A stretch of DNA of 64,000 bases, taken from NCBI GenBank assembly GCA_020631355.1, contig JAHDHL010000007.1, forward strand, positions 62,001 to 126,000, given 5' to 3'. The DNA comes from Saprospiraceae bacterium (GTDB lineage Bacteria > Bacteroidota > Bacteroidia > Chitinophagales > Saprospiraceae). The position numbers and the translations under genes are program-made. Positions 1 through 10,030 of the stretch are shown here, in pieces; within the stretch, counting starts at the first letter, position 1, and each line of letters starts with the position of its first letter. The notes under the pieces were generated by a model. That model was not told the origin of the DNA. It saw only the letters and a program-made list of their open reading frames with translations, and ran no database searches.

Positions 1-2
1 AT

Positions 3-275
3 ACCCAGGCCATCCAGAATGGCGGTAAGGCTATGGGGCAATTCGTTCCCAAAGCCATCGAGAACAAACAGAAATCCGAATTGATTGAAAAGCTCAACAA
101 GGAAGTTTCCAAACTGACAAGCATCATCAACAAATGGGATGATAAGGACTTGAGTACTTATCTGCTACCTCATCCGTTAATTGGCAAGATGACCCTCAAC
201 GAGATACTTTATTTCACTATTTTCCATACGGAATACCACATCAAAATTCTCAAGCGGGACTATGGAGACAATTAA
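3..275 (+). CDS. DinB-like / DUF1569-type protein, 3' part only
   Basis: The frame is open from the left edge of the window, so this is the C-terminal 90 residues of a gene that starts outside it. The end of the protein has the pattern of DinB_2/DUF1569 four-helix proteins: HPLIGKMTLNEILYF, then FHTEYHIKIL, where the two histidines correspond to the usual metal-site region of the last helix. Members are putative metal-dependent stress or thiol-transfer enzymes, but this one cannot be assigned a reaction. It converges on umuC with only 7 bases between the stop codons and no obvious terminator. Confidence 0.6.
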   Translation, partial: TQAIQNGGKAMGQFVPKAIENKQKSELIEKLNKEVSKLTSIINKWDDKDLSTYLLPHPLIGKMTLNEILYFTIFHTEYHIKILKRDYGDN

Positions 276-282
276 TCCATTG

Positions 283-1551
283 TCATTTCACTTCCAATAA
301 TTCGTTCCAGTCCGTAGTGTATTCAGGTGATTGGCGTTCTTTTCTGTACAGTTTATGAATATCCTCATCATAACTTGCCATTCGGAGTGTTCCCTTTCCG
401 AACTTAGAATTGATTTCATCCATTGTATCCATCAGGTCATTCCGTCTTGGGATATGGGATGTCGATTCGAATAAATGGGTCTGTATAGGATTCCGAGGGC
501 GCAAATCAAAGAGCCCAATACCTAATTTTTTGTAGGATGCACTATGGTCATAAATGGAATCCAATACATCCTTTGCTGCACGGATGAGTAGTGACGTATC
601 AGAGGAAGCAACAGGCAAACTACAAACGCCCGACAGCTTGAGTTGCCGTACATTGTCCTTGAATGGATTCGTACGGATGAATACACTCAATCCCAGGGCC
701 ACCTGGTTATAATTCCTCAATTTCTCCCCAGCTCTGGCAGCATGCTTGCTTACGGCTTCCATCAATACGTCCTTTCCTTTCAAATCAGATTTGAATGTTC
801 TGGAAACCAGAATGTGCTTTCTCGAAGTACGGGGTTCTATCAGGTCATTACAGGGAATACCATTCAATTCCAATAGCATTCGTTGGCCCAATACACCCAA
901 ACGTTTCCGTATCGCTTGCTCATTCGCCTTTGTGAATTCCCTAATCGTATGGATTCCCATTTGATTCAATCGGTGTTGCAATCCCTTGCTGATACCCCAA
1001 ACCTTATTCACAGGTAGTTCATCCATTATCTTGTCATTCGGTTCTATGACATATACCCCACTCCCTGAATAATTATTAGCCTTAGCCATTTTATTAGCGA
1101 GCTTGGCCAGTGTCTTAGTAGGACCAAAACCAATGGATACAGGAATGCCTGTCGAACGCAGAATCCATGCCCTTGTCCTCAGACCATGCTCCATCAGTTG
1201 CTTTCGCTCGAAACCATTGGCACGAATGAATGCCTCATCTATCGAGTAAACCTCAATCTCTGCAAATGCCTGTTCCAAAATATCCATTACCCTATCCGAC
1301 ATATCTCCATACAATCGGTAGTTCGATGATAATATGGCCGTATTATGTCGACTCAGTATCTCCTTGCATTTCCAATAAGGAATAGCCATCGGAATATCCA
1401 AGGCTTTCAGTTCCTTACTCCTAGCTACGATACAACCATCATTGTTCGATAGAATGGCAACGGGCCTATCCTTCAATCTTGGATTGAAAGCCCGTTCACA
1501 GGATGCATAAAAATTATTACAATCCGCTAATCCATAATAATTCATCTCCAC
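283..1551 (-). CDS. umuC: UmuC, Y-family translesion DNA polymerase (Pol V catalytic subunit)
   Basis: A complete 422-residue Y-family polymerase of usual UmuC length. The palm carboxylates are visible: Asp10 in GLADCNNFY and Asp105-Glu106 in YSIDEAF. A helix-hairpin-helix region follows (about 180-215), then the little-finger domain. Near the C terminus QTHLF resembles a beta-clamp binding motif. The protein copies past DNA lesions together with the processed UmuD' dimer. No umuD lies beside it; an altered umuD is 23 kb away on the same strand. The 280 bases upstream are shared with a divergent TonB receptor gene. Function is secure; its partner in this organism is not. Confidence 0.95.
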   Translation of the reverse strand: MEMNYYGLADCNNFYASCERAFNPRLKDRPVAILSNNDGCIVARSKELKALDIPMAIPYWKCKEILSRHNTAILSSNYRLYGDMSDRVMDILEQAFAEIEVYSIDEAFIRANGFERKQLMEHGLRTRAWILRSTGIPVSIGFGPTKTLAKLANKMAKANNYSGSGVYVIEPNDKIMDELPVNKVWGISKGLQHRLNQMGIHTIREFTKANEQAIRKRLGVLGQRMLLELNGIPCNDLIEPRTSRKHILVSRTFKSDLKGKDVLMEAVSKHAARAGEKLRNYNQVALGLSVFIRTNPFKDNVRQLKLSGVCSLPVASSDTSLLIRAAKDVLDSIYDHSASYKKLGIGLFDLRPRNPIQTHLFESTSHIPRRNDLMDTMDEINSKFGKGTLRMASYDEDIHKLYRKERQSPEYTTDWNELLEVK

Positions 1552-1795
1552 TTTATTTTCTCATAGAACCCTATCATGGAATACCCATCATAGGGAAGCC
1601 ATTGTATGACTTCGAAGCTATTCAGTCCTTGATGTACCCATCAGAGATGATGAAGTTTCTTTGGAGAGGGAGGTACAATGACAACAGGAAGAACCATCCT
1701 CTAGTTCCTTAACAAGCATTTTATGCCAAAAAAAGTCATAAAGAATTCGTCAGGACTCAATTCTAAAAAGATATGGCAGATACGGCAATTCATCA

Positions 1796-1827
1796 TTTGC
1801 TATGGCAAGCTAATTTCAGTAACTTTG
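1796..1827 (+). promoter_or_regulatory. Bacteroidota-type promoter of the TonB receptor gene
   Basis: TTTG at 1796-1799 is followed after 20 bases by TAACTTTG at 1820-1827, a full match to the phylum's -33 TTTG / -7 TAnnTTTG promoter. The start codon is at 1832, only five bases after the -7 box, so the transcript would be leaderless or nearly so. Confidence 0.55.
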
Positions 1828-1831
1828 AAGT

Positions 1832-4081
1832 ATGAAAAAATTAATGGGACTAATCACTGGATGTTGTCTTTTCACAACCCTTTCCTTTGCACAAACGGTC
1901 AAGGGTACCGTGGTGGATGAAGATATGGGAATTCTCATCGGTGCTACGGTCTATTGGGTGGATACTACCATAGGTGATGCAACGGATGAATGGGGGGAAT
2001 TCGAATTGAATGGTGATAATATCGAGGATAAACGCATCGTCATTTCCTATGTAGGATATACGAATGATACCATTATGGGTAATATGGATGCCGATTTCAT
2101 GATACAGATGATACCTGAGGGTGCTCTCAGTGAAGTGTTGGTAGAGGGGAAGAAAACAGGAAGTTTCATTTCTTCCTCATCCCCATCCAAAATCGAGGTC
2201 ATCAATGATGTGGAGTTGGGTAAGGCTGCTTGTTGTGACCTTGCCGGATGTTTCAATACCAATGCATCCGTAGAACCTGCTACTACCAATATTGTCACGA
2301 ATTCCAAGGAACTCCGAATCCTAGGGTTGAGCGGGGTTTATAACCAATTACTCCTTGATGGTAATCCTCTGATCCAAGGTTTATCATTCACCTATGGGGT
2401 CAGTTCCGTACCGGGACCATTCGTCAAGAACATCTTCATTTCCAAGGGTACCAATTCCGTATTACAAGGTGTGGAGAGCATCAGCGGACAGATCAATGTC
2501 ATCATTCATGAACCCAGTGATGCACCAAGGCTCTATGCCAATGTATTCCTGAATTCTTTCCTAGAATCCCAATACAATCTTTACAGTGGTTATAAATTGG
2601 GGAAAACAGAGCACTTCATCGGAGCCCATGTCGTACAACCTGCTAGGAAATTTGATCGTAATGATGATGGTTTCCTAGACCTCCCCCAACTTTCCAGATA
2701 TGAACTCATGGATAAGTGGACCTATGGAGAGGCAACGGAAAATGGTTGGTCCAATAAGGGAGGTATCCGCTGGACGAATGAGAAACGTGTTGGTGGCCAA
2801 GAAGCCTATGACCCTAAGACTGACTTAGGTTCAAGCACAATCTACGGGCAGCAAATCAAGTACAACCAAGTCGATTTATGGAATAGGAATAATTATCGTT
2901 TCAATGAGAACCATGCCCTGAATCTCATCATTTCGGGGCAACACCATAAACAGGAAGCATGGTATGGCGAAACGCTATACGATGCCCAACAATTACTAAT
3001 CAATGCCACATTACAACACGAATTCGTATATGGCAACGGAAGTAATCTTAGGGTTGGTACAAGTTTCAAATACCTGGATTTGGACGAGGATATTTCATTT
3101 AGCAATAATCCCTTGGATAAAACCTTTGCGGGACAATATGAAACCAAGGAAGTCGTTCCGGGTATTTTTGCTGAGAACACCTACTTTACCAAAGATGATA
3201 AGTTGACCCTGATGCTGGGGTTAAAGGTCGATCATCTGAATCGTTTCGGATGGAAGTATGCACCTCGTACACTTATCAAATATTCACCGGCTGAGAAAAC
3301 GGATATCAGATTATCCGCAGGATATGGCTGGCATCTTCCCAAGCCATTCGCTGAACAAGTCAGGGTTCTCGGCACCCAAAGGGATATCCATTTCCATGGA
3401 ATCCTAAGACCGGATGAGGCATGGAACTATGGTATCAATGCTACCCAGAAGTTTGAGGGGAATAAGTATTCGGGAACATTCACAGTAGACTATTACCAAA
3501 CCAGATTCACCAATCATGTGCAGCCACATTATCATGAATTCCATGATGCCATCGTATTCGAAAATAATTCCAGGCCTGCTGTAGGAAATGGTTTCCAAGC
3601 ACAAATTACGATAGACCTTTGGGATTGGGTCAACATCAAAACCGCTTACAACTTCATGGATATGCAACACTATGATATAGAGGATGGTGAACGACAACCC
3701 ATGGACTTTGTTATCAGGCATAAATTCCTCACCACCCTCTCCTTGGCTCCCAAGGGTAAGGATTGGCACTTTGACACCAACCTGAAGTGGCATGGCCCAA
3801 TCTCTTTGCCTGATACGGAATTCTATCCGGATAATTTCAAACAGGATGATTTTTCCATTCCATATACAACAGTGGATGCTCAATTCACCTATAAGTGGAA
3901 ATCATTGGAATGGTATCTGGGAGTGGAAAATATTTTTGACTTCAGACAGGACAATCCTATCATATCAGCTTCCGATCCATTCAATCCTTTCTTTGACACC
4001 TCATTCGCATGGGGACCGGTAAGAGGTAGGGAAGCCTATGTTGGTTTCAGATATACACTTGAAAGGAAAAAGGAGGAGTAG
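1832..4081 (+). CDS. TonB-dependent outer-membrane receptor, probably for a metal
   Basis: A 749-residue outer-membrane receptor. A signal peptide ends near LSFAQ (about residue 20). A carboxypeptidase-like beta-sandwich domain follows (about 22-100, starting TVKGTVVDED). The plug (about 110-230) contains KAACCDLAGCF and LGLSGVYNQLLLDG, and a 22-strand barrel ends in an aromatic-rich strand (FRYTLERK). The CC-containing plug sequence is typical of a Bacteroidota receptor group often found with copper and other metal-handling genes, so metal uptake is inferred rather than shown. It has no SusD partner. Translation probably starts at MKKLMG because the signal peptide begins there. Confidence 0.88.
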   Translation: MKKLMGLITGCCLFTTLSFAQTVKGTVVDEDMGILIGATVYWVDTTIGDATDEWGEFELNGDNIEDKRIVISYVGYTNDTIMGNMDADFMIQMIPEGALSEVLVEGKKTGSFISSSSPSKIEVINDVELGKAACCDLAGCFNTNASVEPATTNIVTNSKELRILGLSGVYNQLLLDGNPLIQGLSFTYGVSSVPGPFVKNIFISKGTNSVLQGVESISGQINVIIHEPSDAPRLYANVFLNSFLESQYNLYSGYKLGKTEHFIGAHVVQPARKFDRNDDGFLDLPQLSRYELMDKWTYGEATENGWSNKGGIRWTNEKRVGGQEAYDPKTDLGSSTIYGQQIKYNQVDLWNRNNYRFNENHALNLIISGQHHKQEAWYGETLYDAQQLLINATLQHEFVYGNGSNLRVGTSFKYLDLDEDISFSNNPLDKTFAGQYETKEVVPGIFAENTYFTKDDKLTLMLGLKVDHLNRFGWKYAPRTLIKYSPAEKTDIRLSAGYGWHLPKPFAEQVRVLGTQRDIHFHGILRPDEAWNYGINATQKFEGNKYSGTFTVDYYQTRFTNHVQPHYHEFHDAIVFENNSRPAVGNGFQAQITIDLWDWVNIKTAYNFMDMQHYDIEDGERQPMDFVIRHKFLTTLSLAPKGKDWHFDTNLKWHGPISLPDTEFYPDNFKQDDFSIPYTTVDAQFTYKWKSLEWYLGVENIFDFRQDNPIISASDPFNPFFDTSFAWGPVRGREAYVGFRYTLERKKEE
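2813..2829. repeat. Copy 1 of a dispersed palindromic 17-mer
   Basis: CCTAAG-ACTGA-CTTAGG, inside the TonB receptor gene where it encodes PKTDLG. Closely related sequences occur at 19874, 23476 and 58704. Confidence 0.3.
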
Positions 4082-4126
4082 GAATGGGATTTATCCAAGG
4101 GCATCCCCATCCTTAAAAAATACGAA

Positions 4127-5095
4127 ATGGCGTATCATGTTAGCAAAACGGATTTAGAATTATTAAATAGGAGATTCAATAATTGGAATACAAGCATTCC
4201 TATTAATAAACACACGATCATTTCCTTTATCAAAGGATTTGAGACATTGCTCAACTACGATAAAAATATACCATCCCTTGGAGAAGACCACACTATATCG
4301 GGATTAATAAGCAACTACTTATGGAATAAATACAAGATTAAACATATCAATCTTGAACGCTCAATTAATCATCTTTCAAAAATCCAAGAGCAGCATTGGG
4401 TTGAAACGTTCATCCAAGTTTTCTACGATTTCCAAAATGAGATAAACTGGAATCATGGATATGCAAGAATTGATAGAAATTCAGTTTATGAACCTTTAAT
4501 TATCAATAAAATAAAATCAGAACAAGAACTCCCTAGCTATAAATGCCTGAATGGCAGCATCATACAAAAAGGAACGATTATCCAATTGAACGATTTAATG
4601 AATGAAAATTATAAGGAAACCATTTATTTCGATGTTCATATAGACTGCCCAAAATGGGATTTATTCATCCCATCAGATAGAAGCTTCAAATTTGTAAATT
4701 TCCTACACGATGATACACTTTTTGGAAATGTAATTGGCATTTATAGTTTGATGACTTCGGAAGTAGTGCAAATACTAGAAATTCAAAATAAAGTATCTGC
4801 ATTAACGAATCATTTCCTGATAGAAATCGATGAAGCCTTAAAAAAAGAGGAGATTCTCATTGAAGCAAATCATACCATAAACCACAACCAAGATTGGCAG
4901 GAAAATAATCTATCAGAATTTCATGAAAGAGCGGAAAACTACATTTTGGGTTTTATCACAAAAAAAGAACTATGGTCAGGCATATTGGGATTGGACACCT
5001 ATGCACCTTTCCATGATAGAATGGAGGAAAAAGGCATCCAATATGGTATCTATGGACGAAGCATAAAGGATATTTGGGAATTATCAAGGAATTAA
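4127..5095 (+). CDS. Hypothetical protein, 322 aa
   Basis: I do not recognise this family. The protein is soluble, with no signal peptide or membrane segment, and is rich in Asn, Ile and Lys; the gene is clearly more AT-rich than its neighbours. The N-terminal half looks helical. A central block (about 150-215) has beta character, with IYFDVHIDCPKWDLFIPSDR, and the C terminus ends in a short helix. It follows the TonB receptor after 45 bases and could be co-transcribed, although the composition change suggests a separate origin. Confidence 0.7.
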   Translation: MAYHVSKTDLELLNRRFNNWNTSIPINKHTIISFIKGFETLLNYDKNIPSLGEDHTISGLISNYLWNKYKIKHINLERSINHLSKIQEQHWVETFIQVFYDFQNEINWNHGYARIDRNSVYEPLIINKIKSEQELPSYKCLNGSIIQKGTIIQLNDLMNENYKETIYFDVHIDCPKWDLFIPSDRSFKFVNFLHDDTLFGNVIGIYSLMTSEVVQILEIQNKVSALTNHFLIEIDEALKKEEILIEANHTINHNQDWQENNLSEFHERAENYILGFITKKELWSGILGLDTYAPFHDRMEEKGIQYGIYGRSIKDIWELSRN

Positions 5096-5190
5096 AAAAC
5101 TGATGGTTCCCAAACAACTACCTGTACCCAATCCCGATGGCACTAATCCTCGTATATCCTAAAGGCTTGTAAAGGGATAAATCCTACCCT

Positions 5191-5610
5191 TTATTCATCC
5201 TTACCCAATAGCTTCCCGCCTAAGTAGGCCATAGGAACCGGCACAATCAAGCCTACGACTACCATCCAAGTGGGATGAGGCAACTGAAAGGTCATCAATA
5301 ATACAAGCAGTGCCACGACTACACCAATCACGAATGAACTATTCTTCCAATATTCGGGCATAATCTTAGCGGCAACCAAAGCTCCAAGGAAAGGACCTAC
5401 GGCCCATCCTACAATATTGAAAAGTAAACTTCCCACACTCAATCCAGAAAAGAGTTCAGCTTGTTGCTCCCTTGTCATTTCCAGAATCCTATCGAAACCA
5501 TCCGGTGGTGGTATGATTGTGTGGCCAATGGTCTCAATTATGGCAACAGCCAAAGCATTAACAATCAAACCCGCAACAACTGCAAATATTTTCTTACCCA
5601 TGATATCCAA
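5191..5610 (-). CDS. Small integral membrane protein, four segments
   Basis: A 139-residue protein with about four hydrophobic segments (roughly residues 7-27, 55-80, 88-108 and 112-132) separated by short loops. The first loop holds a conserved-looking TIGHTIIPPPDG. The real start may be the internal MGKK, three codons later. Similar small inner-membrane proteins of unknown function are common in Bacteroidota. It converges with the preceding hypothetical gene and stands alone. Confidence 0.65.
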   Translation of the reverse strand: MDIMGKKIFAVVAGLIVNALAVAIIETIGHTIIPPPDGFDRILEMTREQQAELFSGLSVGSLLFNIVGWAVGPFLGALVAAKIMPEYWKNSSFVIGVVVALLVLLMTFQLPHPTWMVVVGLIVPVPMAYLGGKLLGKDE

Positions 5611-5709
5611 ATCTTAATTGATATTCGAATGATGAAATTAAAAAATTAAGCGTCCAAAGACAAAAATAATCTGACACCAAGACGTGCAACTAAGTTAAAA
5701 CAATAGTAT

Positions 5710-5742
5710 TTTGGCACCGCATTCCAACCTTACCTAAGTTAG
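5710..5742 (+). promoter_or_regulatory. Possible promoter of pyruvate carboxylase
   Basis: TTTG at 5710-5713 is followed after 21 bases by TAAGTTAG at 5735-5742, one base off the TAnnTTTG -7 consensus. It would give a leader of about 75 bases before the preferred start codon at 5823. Confidence 0.35.
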
Positions 5743-5822
5743 ATACTATAAAATGTATTCCGGCAACGAGTCGGGATATGAATCGGGCTTATTATTTAAA
5801 CAGGATTGATTACAAATATACA

Positions 5823-8800
5823 ATGAACGAAAAGAAACGTTTCTCCAAACTGATGGTTGTCAATAGGGGTGAAATCGCCATTCGGGTATTGAGGGCCGCA
5901 TCAGAATTGGGCCTCCGTACAGTAGCCGTATACACATTTGAAGACCGTTATTCCTTACATAGATACAAGGCGGATGAATCTTATCAGATAGGTAAGGAAG
6001 ATCAGCCATTAAAGCCTTATTTGGATATTGAGGAAATCATCAGGGTCGCCAAGGAAAATGGTGTGGAAGCCATTCATCCCGGATATGGTTTCCTTTCTGA
6101 GAATGTGAACTTCGTTCGTAAGTGTGATGAGGCAGGAATCATCTTCGTGGGACCTACCGCCGATACGATGGACCGCTTGGGTGATAAGGTCAGGGCCAAA
6201 CAATTGGCCCGTTCCATGGATGTCCCACTGATTGAGGATAGTAAGGAAGAACTCAAGGATGTAGCCACCGCACTCAAGGAGGCCAAACGCATCACTTTCC
6301 CTATCATGGTCAAAGCTGCCGCAGGTGGTGGTGGACGAGGAATGAGGGTCGTTCATAATGAAAATGACCTCGAAAAAGCTTTCATAGAAGCCAAGAGGGA
6401 AGCAAAGACCGCCTTTGGGGATGATACCATATTCCTTGAAAAATTCATTGCCAATCCCAAGCACATAGAAATTCAAATCCTGGGAGATAACCATGGTAAT
6501 CTTGTACACCTCTATGAAAGGGACTGTTCTGTACAGAGACGTTTCCAAAAAGTAGTGGAAGTTGCACCTGCTAGTACGCTCTCAACTGCAGTCAAGGAAA
6601 AACTATACGACTATGCACTAAGAATTGCCAAGGAGGCCAATTATAGGAATGCCGGAACTGTGGAATTCTTGGTTGAGGGTGACGATATCTACTTCATTGA
6701 GGTCAATCCAAGGATTCAGGTAGAGCATACCATTACGGAGGAGGTGACAGGAATCGATATCGTAAGGACACAGATTCTTGTGGCCATGAACTATCCACTC
6801 CACCATCCTACCATCTTCATCAGGAGCCAGATGGATGTACAATGCCAAGGCTATGCCATCCAGTGCAGAATCACAACAGAAGACCCTACGGCCAATTTCA
6901 AACCTGATTATGGTACTTTGGTAGCTTATCGTTCGGCAGCTGGTTTTGGTATTCGTTTGGATGCGGGTAGTGCCTATGCAGGAGCAAAGATCTCACCTTT
7001 CTTTGATAGTATGCTGGTTAAGGTAACCGCAAGAGGCAGAACCCTTAAGGGAGCCGCACAGCGATTGCACCGTGCCCTAACGGAATTCAGAATCAGGGGC
7101 GTCAAGACCAATATGGGATTCCTGATGAACCTACTGAATGATGAGACATTCCAAGAGGGTAAATGTACGGTTAAGTTCATTCAGGAAAATCCCCAAATCC
7201 TGAGTATCCCCAGATATCGGGACAGAGGAACCAAATTATTGAAATACCTTGCCAATGTTACCGTCAATGGTAATCCCGATGTCAAGTACGTGGATGAATC
7301 CAAGACATTCCTCAATCCTGTGGTTCCGGATTTTGATACAAGTGCACCATTCCCTAGAGGTTCCAAAACCTTATATAATGAATTGGGGAGGGAAAAATTC
7401 CTAAAGTGGCTCAGGACTTCCAAACCGATCCAATATACTGATACGACTTTCAGGGATGCCCACCAATCCTTATTAGCTACAAGGGTCAGGACGTATGATA
7501 TCCAAAAAATTGCAGAAGCCTATGCAAGGCAGTGCAATGATGTCTTCTCAGCGGAAGTCTGGGGAGGAGCCACCTTTGATGTATGTATGCGATTCCTAAA
7601 GGAAGACCCATGGACGAGGTTGGCCATCATCAGGGAATCCATGCCCAATATCCTACTTCAGATGCTACTGAGGGGATCCAATGCCGTGGGCTATACGGCT
7701 TATCCGGATAACCTTGTGGAGGAATTCATCGTCAAGGCTGCAGATACGGGTATTGATATCTTCAGGATATTCGATTCGCTGAACTGGGTGGAGGCCATGA
7801 AGGTAAGTATCAAAACCGTAAGGGAAAAAACGAATTCCATTGCACAGGCCTGCATCTGCTATACAGGAGATATCTCCAATCCTGACAAAAAGAAATACAC
7901 CCTCCAATATTACTTGGATCTAGCCAAGGAATTAGAAGATGCCGGAGCCCACATGATTGGTGTAAAGGATATGGCCGGATTGCTCAAGCCCCAAGCAGCA
8001 GCCACCCTGATTGGAGCATTGAGGGATACCGTGAATATTCCTATTCATCTACACACACACGATACCTCATCCATCCAATCCACCACCTATCTGAAAGCCA
8101 TAGAGGCAGGTGTTGATGTTGTGGATGTGGCATTGAGTTCCATGTCTGGTTTGACTTCCCAACCCAACTTCAATTCCGTTGCGGCATTCATGAGGGGACA
8201 TGACCGTGAAAATCAGTTGGATTATCAAGCCTTGGAGAACCATTCCAATTATTGGGAAGCGGTCAGGCGTTATTATTATCCTTTTGAAACGGAATTAAAG
8301 GCGGGGACAGCCCAGGTTTATGAACATGAAATTCCCGGAGGACAATACTCCAATCTCAGACCACAAGCCAGGGGACTGGGACTTGAGGACCAATTCGAGC
8401 TCATTAAGGATAATTACAGGATTGCAAATCAATTATTCGGTGATTTAGTCAAGGTAACACCATCTTCAAAAGTGGTGGGAGACATGGCTATGTTCATGAC
8501 TTCCAATGGATTAACCAAGGAGGATATCATCGACAAGGGAGATACACTTTCATTTCCTGATAGCGTAAAAGCATTGTTCAGGGGAGATTTGGGCCAACCC
8601 TATGAAGGATTCCCCAAGGCATTGCAGAAAAAGATTCTCAAAGGCGAAAAACCTTATACGGAAAGACCTAATGCCCATTTGGAACCTATTGATTTCGTCA
8701 AGGAATTCAAGGAGTTCAAAATGGATTTTGACTATTGTGATGACAAGGATTTCCTATCCTATAAACTGTATCCAAGGGTATTCAAGGATTATTATGACCA

Positions 8801-9263
8801 CTATCAGGAATATGGTGTGGTGCGTACCCTACCCTCCCCGGCATTTTTCTATGGCCTGAAGCAGAATGAGGAAATTCTGGTAGAAATTGCCAATGGAAAA
8901 AACCTCCTGATTCAATTCCTGAACGTATCAGCTCCGAATGAGGATGGTTTCCGTACTGCATTCTTCAAGTTGAATGGACAGACTCGTTCAATTTCCGTAC
9001 TCGACCAATCCTTGCAAATCGAAAAAATCGAGCACAGGAAAGTAGAGAAAGATAGCGATATCGGTGCCCCACTACAGGGTAGTCTATCCAAGATTCTGGT
9101 CAAGGAGGGAGATGCGGTGAAAGTCAATACGCCGCTATTCATCATCGAAGCCATGAAGATGGAATCCACTATTACTTCGCCTATAAAAGGGAAGGTGAAG
9201 AAAATCCATCTGGGAGAAAAGACAATGGTAGAACAGGATGATTTGGTAATAGAATTAGAATAG
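5823..9263 (+). CDS. pyc: Pyruvate carboxylase
   Basis: A single-chain pyruvate carboxylase that makes oxaloacetate from pyruvate, bicarbonate and ATP to refill the TCA cycle. From the chosen start (MNEKKRF, 1146 aa, the usual length) the order is: biotin carboxylase domain (about 5-450, with AAAGGGGRGMR and EVNPRIQVEHT), carboxyltransferase TIM barrel (about 520-790, with TTFRDAHQSLLATR and the HLHTHDTSS metal site), the allosteric/PYC region, and the biotinyl domain with EAMKMES. The biotinylated lysine is about residue 1112. An upstream in-frame ATG at 5778 would add 15 residues unlike the family. It is a single-gene unit with a strong terminator. Confidence 0.96.
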   Translation: MNEKKRFSKLMVVNRGEIAIRVLRAASELGLRTVAVYTFEDRYSLHRYKADESYQIGKEDQPLKPYLDIEEIIRVAKENGVEAIHPGYGFLSENVNFVRKCDEAGIIFVGPTADTMDRLGDKVRAKQLARSMDVPLIEDSKEELKDVATALKEAKRITFPIMVKAAAGGGGRGMRVVHNENDLEKAFIEAKREAKTAFGDDTIFLEKFIANPKHIEIQILGDNHGNLVHLYERDCSVQRRFQKVVEVAPASTLSTAVKEKLYDYALRIAKEANYRNAGTVEFLVEGDDIYFIEVNPRIQVEHTITEEVTGIDIVRTQILVAMNYPLHHPTIFIRSQMDVQCQGYAIQCRITTEDPTANFKPDYGTLVAYRSAAGFGIRLDAGSAYAGAKISPFFDSMLVKVTARGRTLKGAAQRLHRALTEFRIRGVKTNMGFLMNLLNDETFQEGKCTVKFIQENPQILSIPRYRDRGTKLLKYLANVTVNGNPDVKYVDESKTFLNPVVPDFDTSAPFPRGSKTLYNELGREKFLKWLRTSKPIQYTDTTFRDAHQSLLATRVRTYDIQKIAEAYARQCNDVFSAEVWGGATFDVCMRFLKEDPWTRLAIIRESMPNILLQMLLRGSNAVGYTAYPDNLVEEFIVKAADTGIDIFRIFDSLNWVEAMKVSIKTVREKTNSIAQACICYTGDISNPDKKKYTLQYYLDLAKELEDAGAHMIGVKDMAGLLKPQAAATLIGALRDTVNIPIHLHTHDTSSIQSTTYLKAIEAGVDVVDVALSSMSGLTSQPNFNSVAAFMRGHDRENQLDYQALENHSNYWEAVRRYYYPFETELKAGTAQVYEHEIPGGQYSNLRPQARGLGLEDQFELIKDNYRIANQLFGDLVKVTPSSKVVGDMAMFMTSNGLTKEDIIDKGDTLSFPDSVKALFRGDLGQPYEGFPKALQKKILKGEKPYTERPNAHLEPIDFVKEFKEFKMDFDYCDDKDFLSYKLYPRVFKDYYDHYQEYGVVRTLPSPAFFYGLKQNEEILVEIANGKNLLIQFLNVSAPNEDGFRTAFFKLNGQTRSISVLDQSLQIEKIEHRKVEKDSDIGAPLQGSLSKILVKEGDAVKVNTPLFIIEAMKMESTITSPIKGKVKKIHLGEKTMVEQDDLVIELE

Positions 9264-9289
9264 AATTAAAATTATTTGATAATAAAAAA

Positions 9290-9320
9290 CATGGGCATCC
9301 TGATAATCAGGGTGCCCATG
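9290..9320. terminator. Bidirectional terminator, pyc / nitroreductase
   Basis: A 14-bp stem (CATGGGCATCCTGA / TCAGGGTGCCCATG, one G-U pair) with a three-base loop lies between two convergent genes. An A-run lies to its left and a T-rich stretch to its right, so it can serve both strands. Confidence 0.75.
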
Positions 9321-9337
9321 TCTTCATTCCTACCTTT

Positions 9338-10012
9338 CTACTTCCATGTTACGATTTGTTCCATTGGTCTTCTAGACTTAGGATGAGCCGGAGCTCCCTT
9401 ACGATAACCGAATGCAACCATATAGGACAATCCGTATTTTTCGGTATCCACTCCGAATTGGTCTTTGAGTAATGCTTCCGCCTTTTCTTGGTGGAAGCCC
9501 TCTATAGGACAACTATCAATGCCTACAAGGGCTGCTGAAGTCATCATGTTTGCCAATGCAATGTATGTCTGTTTGGAAGCCCAATCGAAAATTTTCTTAT
9601 CCGTATCCAAATTGAAATCACGTTCTTGGAATTCCCTATAAAATTTGGAATATACCTCAATCACATCCTCCGGAAATTGCTTGACATCCCTCATCATATG
9701 CATGATATAATCCGCATCCCATTTCAACATCGGAGATTTCATGCTCAAACCCAAGATAAAATGACTCGCAGTATCCAATTTCAATGGCGCACCCCAAGCC
9801 ACTGGCTTCAACTGCTCACGCAATTCCTTATCCTGTACCACAACAAAGTGCCAAGGCTCGAATCCGAATGAACTCGGGGATAGGTTCGCTGTCTGTAAAA
9901 TGAATTGGATATCCTCATCAGATAGTTGTCTATCAGCATCAAATTCCTTGCAGGCATGTCTGAATTGAAAAGCTTGGATGATGTCTTCTTTTGAAAAATT
10001 AGGTTTGTTCAT
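9338..10012 (-). CDS. Nitroreductase family NAD(P)H oxidoreductase
   Basis: A 224-residue FMN enzyme of the NfsB-like nitroreductase family. It has the N-terminal FMN-phosphate contact region (FQFRHACKEFD), SPSSFGFEPWHFVVV, the central helix WASKQTYIALANMMTSAALVGID, SCPIEGF, and the C-terminal MVAFGYRKGAPAHPKSRRP. Such enzymes reduce nitro compounds and quinones. It is divergent from an HxlR regulator with palindromes between the two, an arrangement that usually means the regulator controls the reductase in response to electrophiles or quinones. The substrate is unknown. Confidence 0.9.
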   Translation of the reverse strand: MNKPNFSKEDIIQAFQFRHACKEFDADRQLSDEDIQFILQTANLSPSSFGFEPWHFVVVQDKELREQLKPVAWGAPLKLDTASHFILGLSMKSPMLKWDADYIMHMMRDVKQFPEDVIEVYSKFYREFQERDFNLDTDKKIFDWASKQTYIALANMMTSAALVGIDSCPIEGFHQEKAEALLKDQFGVDTEKYGLSYMVAFGYRKGAPAHPKSRRPMEQIVTWK

Positions 10013-10030
10013 ATTCTTGATTCGTTTTAT

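Noticed and set aside
1723-1920. 65-codon plus-strand frame upstream of and overlapping the TonB receptor
   Set aside because: It overlaps the receptor's signal peptide in another frame and contains the promoter; no protein-like features.
5778-5822. Upstream start for pyruvate carboxylase
   Set aside because: The extra 15 residues do not resemble the family N terminus, whereas the start at 5823 gives the normal length. It is not excluded by promoter position.
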